Source: Dipteronia dyeriana (lineage: Eukaryota > Streptophyta > Magnoliopsida > Sapindales > Sapindaceae). From it: 64,000 nucleotides of DNA. How positions within the stretch are numbered: the first letter of the stretch is position 1; every line of letters starts with the position of its first letter. The DNA lies in contig CM065301.1 of NCBI GenBank assembly GCA_032871835.1, forward strand, positions 12,098,413-12,162,412, read 5' to 3'. Below the pieces are notes generated by a model that did no database searches, was not told the DNA's origin, and was given only the letters and a program-made list of their open reading frames with translations. The translations under genes were made by a program, and so were the position numbers. Positions 10,060 to 18,894 of the stretch are shown piece by piece.

Positions 10060-11303
10060 ACTGTTTTCTGATCCTTTTATATACTCAATATCAAAATCAA
10101 ATGCTGATAAAAGTGCTTGCCATCTAGCAAAAATTTGTTTTGAGACAAGATTTTTCACATCCTTTTTAAAATGAATTTGACTGACTGGCAGTCAACCCTT
10201 AATAAGAATTTCTGGTTTATTAAATCATCCTGCAATTTTTGAATAGTCAAAACAATAGATAAAATTTCCTTTTTCACAGTTGAATATTTTTTCTGAGTCT
10301 CATTTCAAGATCCAGAAACATATCTAACTAATATTTCTTGGTCATTAATTTTTTGTTTTAAGATTCCACCATAACCTAAATCTGATGCATCGGTTTCTAC
10401 AGTTTTTGGGGCATCAGGATGACAAATGGTCAAGCATGGGAGTCTTTTAACATAATTTTTTACATGCAATATTGCTTTAGTATGTTCACTGGTCCACGGA
10501 GTGGGGTTTTTCTTGAGTCTCTGGAAAAGTGGTTTGCAAATGATGCTAAGTTCTTTATAAAAATTCGAGATATAATTTAAACATCCAAGGAATCTTTGGA
10601 GTTGTTTCTTGTCTCTAATTTCGTCAGCAAATTTGTCAGCAAATTCTAGGCTCTTATGAATAGGAATAATAGTTCCTCTTTTAATATTATGTCCTAGGAA
10701 TCTGATATTAGTTTGGAAAAGGTGAATTTTCGGAACAGATATGACTATACCATGATGTTTAATCGTCTTGTAAAAGATTTCTAAGTGCTTCCAATGTTGG
10801 TCAATATTTTTTGAAAATATTAATACATCGTCAATGTAGACAATAGAAAATTCAGTATAAGGGTTAAATATATTGTTCATAATGCTTTGAAATTCACTAG
10901 GGGAATTTTTCAAACCATAAGGCATTACATTTCATTCATATTGTCCAAAAGGAACTGTAAATGCCGTTTTATATCTGTCTGACTCAGCAATCTGGATCTG
11001 CCAGAATCCTGATTTCATATCAAATTTTGAATAAATGATTGCTTCATAAAGTTTTTTCAATAAGTCAGACTTGTTTGGAATGGGGTACCTGATCCATAGT
11101 AAGACATCATTTAAAGATTTATAGTTAATGAGTAGTCTAGGAACTCATCTTTCTATTTCCGTATTTTTCTGGACATAGAAAGCAAAGCAACTCAAAGGAG
11201 ATTTAGATTTCCTGATTAGTTTTTTGTTAATTAAATCTTGTATTTCCTTTTTGCAATATTCCATTAGACTTGAGGACATTTGAATAGATCTGGCTTTAGT
11301 AGG
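10060..11303 (-). pseudogene. Viral RT-RNase H region (copy B)
   Basis: The - strand carries the same RT-RNase H as copy A. The longest open part is 10305-10925 (206 codons), beginning at the 'MPYGLKNSPSEF' region and including an intact YIDD catalytic motif near its start and the first RNase H motif near its end. Upstream (10926-11303) the RT N-terminal region is interrupted by stops; downstream (10060-10304) the RNase H end is out of frame. The fragment begins abruptly at 11303, with no protease. Loss of function is clear. Confidence 0.85.
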
Positions 11304-12514
11304 ACATTTGAAAATGTGAGGACATTTTCACATTTGAATAGACTTGTAAGTGAAAAGTGTTGTGACTGTGTAAAATTATTAGAAATGATAAAAATGAATA
11401 TTTAAGATGTTTTAAAAATAATTAATTTATTTTATTTTGTGTGACCATAATCATGTTATAAAATAAAAAATTTATTTTATTTGTGTGACCATAAACTTGT
11501 TATAAAATAAATAAATAAATTTTGTTAAAAAATATGTAACTTTGTTTTAATATTTTTTTTTTAATATTTTTTTTTTATCTATTGCTACATATATTGTGAA
11601 TATATCAAGAAAACTAACATAATTTGATTAAATGATTCAGAAGATTACACAGTTGAAATGGACAACAAAAGAACCTAAATAGTAAAGTATATGTTATAGC
11701 AAATAGTAAATAAAATAATAAATGTTAAGGGTGTGTTTTGTTATACAGTAAATTTCATAAAAGACAAAGGATAAAATGAGAAGTTTGAAAAAAAAAATCA
11801 TTAATAAGAGTATTGAACGTGTTTTCATTTTTGCTTCACAGGAAGTTGATTTCTAAAAACATCAATTTGTAATTTCTCAACTTCTACTGTGGGGGAAGCC
11901 AAAAGAGACCCGGAAATTTTACCAAACACCCTAGACCAACTTCAGAAGCACTTTTGGCTCCAAAAGCAGTGTGGGAAGCCATCCCAAACTGGGTCATATT
12001 TCAATTTGATCTAATTTTTATTTTTTTTGAAAAAAAAAACATTTTACATAACACTATAAGTGTTCGTTTAGAAGAGCTTGTCTACCGACTAAAAGAACTC
12101 TTTTCAATTTTTTTGGTGTTGTTTGGTTGACACTCCAGTAGAGCTTTCGCCGATTAAAAAAACTGTTTTACATCTACTTGGACAAGCTCAAATTTTAGGC
12201 TTTTCCAAATAGACATTTTAGAGCTTTTATAAAAAACATTAAATGTCTAATATAACCCTATTATATTTTATTAATTTCACAGTGTCTTTTTAACTTTAAA
12301 CCCTATAAAATATTCCTCTAACACGTTAAATTGTTGCCCGTTAAAATGCCTGTTTACTTAACAATAACTTGTGATATATAATAACTTGTGTATATTTTAC
12401 TTCTTAACAATAACTTCCGGTGCACTTTGTCTTCTATTTTACTTCAAACTATTGAAGATTCATCATTAACATGTAAGTTTCAAGATCTCTCTTTTCAATT
12501 TTGTTTTTATGTAG
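11304..12514. other. Spacer between virus and gypsy element; short repeats
   Basis: No gene is seen. Right at the viral edge, 'aggacattt'-like strings occur three times within 60 bases, with a small hairpin (8-bp arms 'gaaaatgt/acattttc'), which looks like filler from end joining. At 11425-11515 a ~43-bp unit containing 'gtgtgaccata' is tandemly duplicated. From about 12058 a sequence beginning 'gttcgtttagaagagctt' resembles, in opposite orientation, the stretch ending near 22895. The open frame 12388-12636 runs into the LTR and is not a gene. Confidence 0.5.
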
Positions 12515-13386
12515 TGTTGACGTCGATTTCTGGATTGTATCAGAAAAGCAACAAGGATTGGATATCAGCTATTAATTCAAAGAGAAAGAGAAAGAGATTC
12601 AGAGAGAGTAACGAAGACACAAGTTTTAAGTGGTAAAACTCCGATGACCAGAGAAACGTCAACGGGTGGTTGAAGGATCAACCAAACCAAAATCCACTAT
12701 GAAAATATGATGTTTACAAGCTCTCGATCTCTCTTTTTTCTCTCTGTATTTGCTATGATTGCTGTATGCTATATTGCCTATATCTTTTCTGGACGAGATT
12801 ATGGGTCTATTTATATGTTTATAGAACCCTAATCTGCTTTGTACAAGTAATACAGGATCTTTGTATTTAATTGTGATTCGATTACTTGCTTGAGGTTGAT
12901 TTGTCTTCTTTCCTGTTTTGGAGTCTCTTATGGAAATCGAGTGAGAGTCTAGTAGTGCAGTTTTATTTGGACTTGTTTTCTTATAAGAATGTAGTCTTTG
13001 TAGCGAAATCAAGTTGTTTCCTGATTGAGGATTCTTCTAGCTCAGTATTTTGTTCTCTTTGGGATTCTTCCTGATGGATATCTTTGCATATTTAATTACT
13101 TAATCTGTGTGAATTAAGCACCAAGTTTCTTGTTCGGGTCGCATTTATCCCGGGTAAGAATAACACTTGTTGGTCCCGCTTTTTAGTTAATCCCGAGTAC
13201 TTTTAATCGATTCGGAATAATTTAGTTGATCCCGAGTAGGTCTTGCCGTGCTACTTGTTTACTCGGGCTTTCTTCTCTTTAATGATGCCTCGTAGGATAT
13301 TTCCTGAGTGCCCATTTGGGCGTCCACCTGGCTATTTTCTCCTTCCTGTTAATGATGTGTATGCTTGGTAAAATTCACATACGACA
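12515..13386 (-). repeat. LTR (3' LTR of the gypsy element)
   Basis: This 872-bp LTR starts 'tgttgacgtcgatttctgg' and ends '...cacatacgaca' on the + strand. It matches 20901-21798 throughout but differs by substitutions and indels. For example, the other LTR carries about 30 extra bases near 21560-21595, and 'aaagagaaagag' is longer here. The divergence indicates that insertion is not recent. In the element's own orientation this is the downstream LTR. Confidence 0.92.
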
Positions 13387-13593
13387 ATACCCTCTTAAAA
13401 TATTTTTGTCGAGTAAATTTCATTTCGGACAAGAGTATTTTAATCATCTTAACTTTTACTCGTCAGAATAGCCGTCTTGTCATAATGGCTTGTCTTAATG
13501 GTGACCCTATAATTTCGATTCGCTTCATCACGCGAGATCTTAAATGATGGCGACGTTTTGAAGTTCTGACGGTCGAGGGCTACTTCCTGTTTT

Positions 13594-13603
13594 GACACGT
13601 GTC
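13594..13603. promoter_or_regulatory. Perfect G-box palindrome upstream of the antisense gene
   Basis: GACACGTGTC is a 10-bp palindrome with the CACGTG core bound by plant bZIP/bHLH factors. It lies 277 bases before the antisense gene start (13880) and outside the LTR, so the antisense gene may have its own promoter. Function is inferred. Confidence 0.45.
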
Positions 13604-13879
13604 CCTCGTCTCTTCGTTTTTCAATATCATTTATGAGAAATGATTTTTGCGTCTCCCCAAACGCCGATTACTTCATCGAGTTTCATCATAAGTTTTTTTC
13701 CGCCTTGAAATCCTAGGGTTTCATGCCGTCTTCTTTTTAAATTCTTCGCTGAGAGACATCGTTGGTTTATTCTCAACAATTTTCAGCAGAAATTTCTTTA
13801 AATCCAAATTTCTTTATCCAGAAGTTCGCGATTCTCCGTTTGAAGATCTTGCATCAATCTCAATTCAAGGTTAGTTTTA

Positions 13880-16844
13880 ATGGGGCCATCTTCCCGCCAT
13901 TGTCTCTTTAAAATCGCTTTTGATGCATTAGAACTTGGGGATTTCCAGTTAGTTTCTTGCATTAAACGATTACTGGGGGATATCCCAATAGATGAGCCCC
14001 CATTTTTAGAGGTTGATGTTTTTGGGCTTCACCCTGATGTCACTTTCAGCCCTGTATCGAGTTCTCCATCTAGTTCTGATTCTGATATTTTTGATCACAG
14101 GGTATCTTTTCGAATGATGGGTAAACATCAGAGCAAAAGTAAGGTATACAAACACGGCTCGAGCAGCGTTCAGATCAGGGAACAGACTGTTAACGAGGGT
14201 GATGTTGATGAGGTGTACAGGGCGTCTCGTCTTTCGTTTTCTGATACTCGCCCGAGTGGCTTTGATACTGAACCGAATATGGTCGGGCCAGCTGAAATAG
14301 AAAAATACCGCTCCCGATTCGACTTGCCTGACTCGGTCACTTTGGTTCCTGCGGGGGATAGAGCGGTATGGAATCCTCCTGAGGGTATGGTCGCGATTTA
14401 TGGATCAATGCAATGCTGTGGTGTCACACTTCCCTTTCAACCATTTATTGCCTGGTTTTTGGCTGAAGCAGGGATAACTCCAGCTCAGTTGGCCCCAAAT
14501 AGTTATAAAGTCTTGATTTCCATGTTGCGTATGTTCAGTAGAATGAACCTTTCACCGTCTTCCCCAAATGAAATTAGGCATTTCTTTACGCTGAGGCAGG
14601 TTAGCAAGACGGAGACCTATTTTCTTGCATCTACTCCATCGGACGGTTGGGTCCCCAAAAAAGCAAAGGTGAATGGGGAGTTCGACGCTTCTGATGACCC
14701 AAAAAAGAAGGGTTTTATATGGGGATTCCCTACATCCAACAAGTTCTGGAAGAACAGTTGGTTTTTTACTGGAGGTGCTCTCGGGCTCAACGTTACTGTT
14801 GGATTTGAGGATTCCCGAAAGGTGTTGAGTGTTCTCCGTTTCTTCTGTTCCCCCGAAGTGTGGAACAAGAAAATAATTGATTATAGTGATTCTGAACTGA
14901 AGAGGCTGACTCGGGCAGCTGTTCGTACTCTGTAGAAGAGGAGCAAGAGCTACATTTTTAAAGAGGAGGATTTGATAAAGCTCAGCTTCTTCGGACAGAT
15001 TTCGGCCCATCGCAGACGATGTAAGTAACCCGACGCCTTTTCTATTGTATTTTTCTACTTTTCATCTTATATCTTTTTTTTTAGTGTTCGATACGGACGT
15101 CGTCAGCGATCTTCAGGCTCGCCAGGTGAAGTTGATTCTGCAGGCGAGTAGAAAAGAAGCTTCTCGTCAGGGCGATGAGGGTATTGCTCTATCCGAGCCT
15201 GATGAGGAAACTGACACTGCTGAGAAACAGATCCCCGAGTACGTTCATCAAGGCACTCAGCCTTCTACTCAGGATTTTGCTGGTCCAAGTGGCCAAAGTG
15301 AGCCAACTGACACCCAACTGCTTGATAATAGGGAGAGGCAATATGAAGGCCCGGGTGAAGAGCCTGCTGGACGGTTTGTAGCCGGCGACGGTGGTAACGT
15401 CTTGACGGATCAAGTGCCTGCAGGTGCCGAATTCTTTGAGTCTTTCTAGAACAATCCGTAGGAAGATCCTGTTGTTGACCTTAACTTCCACCGTTCTCGG
15501 GGTGAGAAGCGAAAGGCAGTTAGTTCGCCGTCTAGTCCTCTCAAAGTTTCTCGGGTAGTCTCATTTATCGAATCCAGTGATGAAGATGTTACGGATGAGA
15601 TTTCCCTGAGTGTTGGCGTTGGAGCATCAGTAGATGCGACCGCTTCAGAACCGAGTAGGGCTTCCTCTACCCCCGAGGTTGGAGATATGGGGGATGAACC
15701 TTCGGGGGTTTCTTCTCCGTCTTTAGAACCGAATAGGGATTCTCCTGCCCCCGAGTTTGGAAATATGGGAGCTGAACCTTCGAGGGTTCCTTTATTCTTT
15801 TCTCCTCAGGAAATGCTACTGGAGATGTCCTCCGGTCAGGCTTTTATAGGGGAAGACCGCTGGAGCGGCTTTCGGGGATGGTTCCCTGACCGAACGTCTT
15901 CAAAATATTTTCAACGGTGCATCTTATGTAAGTTAAATCCGACTCCTCTATTGTTTTTCTTCTATCAGATTTCTGAATATATCTCTTTGCAGATGGTGGC
16001 CGAATTCGCTGAGTTAGTTCAGACGCAGCAACATCAAGCTGATCGAATAAGGCGTCTGGAGGCTCAGTTGAAGGCGAGTGAGGAAGGTCGTGTTCGAGCT
16101 GAAGAAGTTTATCAGCAGGAGGTCGGTTCTGTACAGATATTCGCCGACCATTGTTTGGCTAAGCAGGTTGAAGCCGAGGAGAAGGCATCTTTGGCAGAGG
16201 AGAAGGTTGCATCACTTCAACATCTCCTTTCTTCTGCCGAAGAATCCGTGCTTAAGTTCGAGCAGGAGGCGGAGCAGTCAAGGTAGGCATATGACCACAA
16301 AATCAAAGATCTGGAGCGCCAAGTGTTGACAGTTGAATCCCTATCCCGAGAGGCCAGGTTGGAACTTAAAGTCCAATGGGTGGATCGTTTTAAAAGATCC
16401 CCTGCTTACGATGCCCTACTTCTTCGGGAGTTTCAACGCGGGTTAGTTTCGGCTGACGAGTTCTTCAAAGTTAAGAATAGGGCGATCGAGAAAGCTCGAG
16501 CTAATTGGGAGCTGTCAATCAAACATCATATGGACCGGTCCTTGGAGTCTCTTCAGATTCAGATGATGGAATGGACAGCCTACTGTCGTAGTCAAGGCAA
16601 AGAGCCCCATCCCATGCATTTAGAGATTCCGTCCGAGTATTCTCTCTCGACCTTATATGCAAGTCAAGAGTCGGATGAGGTTGTAGTCCCAGATGTCGGG
16701 CCAGTCCCGGGTGAAGATTACAGCCAGTGGAGGGATGATATTGTCGACAATATCGCTTGGCCGTCTAATGAGAGCTTGCTTCGTGAGTACGAGATGGTGC
16801 CAGATCCGAGTATTGGCAAAGGGTCAAAATCCTCGCAACCTTAA
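13880..16844 (+). CDS. Antisense, intron-containing gene carried by the gypsy element
   Basis: The gene runs opposite to gag/pol. Exon 1 starts at ATG 13880 and holds a ~200-residue domain (about residues 140-350; 'WFLAEAGITPAQLAPNS', 'FTLRQV') that I recognise as the plant 'putative gypsy type transposon' domain family. Two short, well-formed introns follow: 15021-15084 (GTAAGT...TTTTAG) and 15928-15992 (GTAAGT...TTGCAG). Exon 2 is acidic and Ser/Pro-rich with tandem 'PSLEPNRDSPAPEFGNMG'-like repeats. Exon 3 (from 15993) is a long Glu/Ala/Gln-rich coiled coil (to about 16500) with a soluble C-terminal part ending at the stop 16842-16844. Stops at 14933-14935, 15447-15449 and about 16284-16286 interrupt it, so this copy is decayed. 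Such antisense ORFs are known in Tat elements; their role is not known to me. Confidence 0.65.
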
Positions 16845-16984
16845 TTTTGTAGAACTGTAGAAAATTCTGATTTATTTTTTACTTGTAAAGAACCACTCTT
16901 TGATCTGTAACCATTCTTTTAGGAGCAATAAAATTTTATTTTATTTTGAATTGAATGGTCTTGATCTGTTTATTGCTGATTGTT

Positions 16985-17560
16985 GCCGAGTGCTGTATTA
17001 AACTGGCTAATGTTCGGGTAACTTAACCGAGTATCTTATTAAACCGGTTATTACCCGAATGACTTCAATTGCCAAGTGTCTTATTAAACTGGCTTTTTCG
17101 AGGTTCGGGTAACTTAACCGAGTGTCTTATTAAACCGGTTGTTACCCGAATGACTTCAATTGCCAAGTATCTTATTAAACTGACTTTTTTGATGTTCAGG
17201 TAACTTAACCGAGTATCTTATTAAACCAGTTGTTACCCGAATGACTTCAATTGCCAAGTATCTTATTAAACTGGCTTCTTCGATGTTCGGGTAACTTAAC
17301 CGAGTATCTTATTAAACCGGTTGTTACCCGAATGACTTCAATTGCCAAGTATCTTATTAAACTGGCTTCTTCGTGTTCGGGTAACTTAACCGAGTATCTT
17401 ATTAAACCGGTTGTTACCCGAATGACTTCAATTGCCAAGTATCTTATTAAACTGGCTTCTTCGATGTCCGGGTAACTTAACCGAGTATCTTATTAAACCG
17501 GTTGTTACCCGAATGACTTCAATTGCCAAGTATCTTATTAAACTGGCTCTTTATTATTAA
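16985..17560. repeat. Minisatellite, ~91-bp unit, about six copies
   Basis: The string 'gtaacttaaccgag' recurs at about 17017, 17108, 17200, 17290, 17380 and 17471, giving a period near 91. Each unit is itself two related halves, one with 'cttattaaaccggttgttac' and one with 'cttattaaactggcttctt', so an older ~45-bp unit was duplicated first. The later units are almost identical, pointing to recent amplification. Confidence 0.92.
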
Positions 17561-17720
17561 CCGAGTCATCTTGAAACAGGCAAGTTTACACTTGTGTTTC
17601 ATACCCGGTTGCTACCCGAACATTACATCAAGGCTCACCATGATCATACATTCGAGTCCTTACGCAATACCAATGACGTCTCCCCAGTTTTTATACGCAA
17701 GGGTTTGCCGAATCGTTGAG

Positions 17721-17775
17721 CTCTTTTTTTTTTCTTTTTTCTTTTTTCTTTTTTCTTTTTTCTTTTTTCTTCTTT
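17721..17775. repeat. (TTTTTTC)n pyrimidine microsatellite
   Basis: A one-strand pyrimidine run of T tracts separated by single C residues. A + strand open frame through it encodes only a Phe-rich run and is meaningless. Confidence 0.9.
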
Positions 17776-18150
17776 AAATTGCTTCAACACAGCTACGCAT
17801 TTCACCGGAATTTCTCCCGATAGCGTCCCGAGCATTTTTTCAGAGTCTGGTGCACCGGGTTTACCTTTTTACGAATGTCATTTTGACCCTGCTAGACTGG
17901 CATGCTCCTACGAGCTTCTCCGCTCATTCGGGATTTGATGGTCCCGAGAATTCTATTTGCATGTTCTTATTATCATGCTCTTCTTCCATATGTTCTTATT
18001 ATCATATGCTTTCTTTTGGAAACTCCGAGTGATTTTATTTATTACTACAAGAAGTCAACCAAGATTTAAATTCCACAGTTTAATATTTATCCTTACTAAT
18101 ATTGTCCTGACAAAAAAAAAGAATAAAATATTTATATAAATATATATATT

Positions 18151-18327
18151 TTAAGGATAGAAAATCTTCAGATATTGGGCATTGCATGGTCGGGGTAAAA
18201 CCCCTCCATTGGGTCGAGCAATCCAATGAACTCCATGGCCGACTATTCCCAAGATCTTGTATTCTTTAAGCGGATTGGTGAGGTCTTGCTTGATTTTTCC
18301 TCCCATTTAACCCCGATCTTGACCACC
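18151..18327 (-). pseudogene. Remnant of the pol C-terminus joined to a protease-proximal piece
   Basis: Downstream of the protease on the - strand a piece resembling the sequence before RT ('SDKVVKIG', then 'NPLKEYKI') is joined, near 18245, to 'HWIARPNGGVLPRP...YLKIFYP' and a stop at 18151-18153. The latter resembles the extreme C-terminus of Tat-type pol polyproteins. Everything that should lie between (RT, RNase H, integrase) is gone. Frames differ across the segment, so it is not translated as one protein. Confidence 0.6.
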
Positions 18328-18894
18328 TTATCTGATTCTTCTTTTAATCACTTCAACTGGTTCTGCTTTGGATTCATTTGAGTCCTCCCTTGGATCCAAC
18401 TTGAATGATAAGGATTCTTTACACTGATTTGGATGCATTATGGTGCACACCTGTTCAGCATCATTCTTGCCTTTGTATACTGACAGGTTTGCTCTTCTGG
18501 CCAACTCTTGGGATCCCTTGACTATCCCGACCCCCTGGTCTGTCGGGAACTTGATCATGAATGCATAAATGACAGTTACAGCCCTTGTTTTATTCAGGAA
18601 TGGCCGACCCAATAATGCATTATACAGCCAATTGTCTAAGTCAACTACCACGAAGTCGAGCAGGATAGTCCTCTGGCAAGGTGCTGTTCCAATCTTCACG
18701 GGCAGTTTTACCGTCCTGAGTAACCTGACTTCTATCCCTCCAAACCCCCTTAATGGAGTATGGAAAGGCTTTAAATCTTTTCGTTCTAGCCTTAGCTGGT
18801 CATAGACGATCACATTGAGGATGTCTGCTGAACTCCCATTATCTATTAAAATTCTCCGAACTTCCTGATGGCCAATCCGGGCACTTATAACCAA
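18328..18894 (-). CDS. Gypsy aspartic protease (retropepsin) segment
   Basis: A 188-codon open segment shows a retropepsin fold. The active-site motif 'ILIDNGSSADIL' lies at residues about 15-26 (Asp present, Asn where Thr is common, as often in this group), and the 'ALLGRPFLN' motif lies near residue 92. The enzyme cuts the gag-pol precursor inside the particle. The ATG at 18894 is an internal Met; the real frame comes from gag upstream through a region with stops. It ends with a stop where pol would go on. Partial decay is likely, although the protease core looks intact. Confidence 0.8.
   Translation of the reverse strand: MVISARIGHQEVRRILIDNGSSADILNVIVYDQLRLERKDLKPFHTPLRGFGGIEVRLLRTVKLPVKIGTAPCQRTILLDFVVVDLDNWLYNALLGRPFLNKTRAVTVIYAFMIKFPTDQGVGIVKGSQELARRANLSVYKGKNDAEQVCTIMHPNQCKESLSFKLDPREDSNESKAEPVEVIKRRIR

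Larger units (their letters stand above)
5759..11303. repeat. Long viral inverted repeat (two ~2.1-kb arms)
   Basis: The + strand segment 5759-7852 is matched in reverse complement by 9206-11303, covering RT-RNase H and most of the second ORF. Side-by-side reading shows near identity with scattered substitutions and small indels. The arms are separated by a ~1.35-kb spacer (7853-9205) made of the rest of copy B, its promoter/leader and a short direct repeat. If transcribed through, the RNA could fold into a very long hairpin. Confidence 0.9.
8429..11303 (-). mobile_element. Endogenous caulimovirid, copy B (inverted, 5'-truncated)
   Basis: This second copy of the same virus family member lies on the - strand. 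It starts inside the protease-RT region (11303) and runs through RT-RNase H, the second ORF and the intergenic promoter. The movement, capsid and protease regions are absent. It extends about 640 bases further into the second ORF than copy A does (9205 down to 8567). Several stops and frameshifts are present and differ from those in copy A, so the two were damaged independently after they split. The left boundary is approximate, because the leader may continue to 7853. Confidence 0.85.
16845..18150. other. Non-coding 3' region of the gypsy element
   Basis: Between the antisense gene and the pol tail lie a ~91-bp minisatellite (16985-17560), a pyrimidine microsatellite (17721-17775) and unremarkable AT-rich DNA. 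Short open frames here (for example 17251-17475) come from the minisatellite units and are not genes. Just after the antisense stop, 'aataaaattttatttta' near 16926 may serve as its poly(A) signal. Confidence 0.6.

Noticed and set aside
17251..17475. Repetitive open frames (both strands) with repeated 25-30 residue blocks
   Set aside because: They are the translation of the ~91-bp minisatellite, where unit length keeps frames open by chance.
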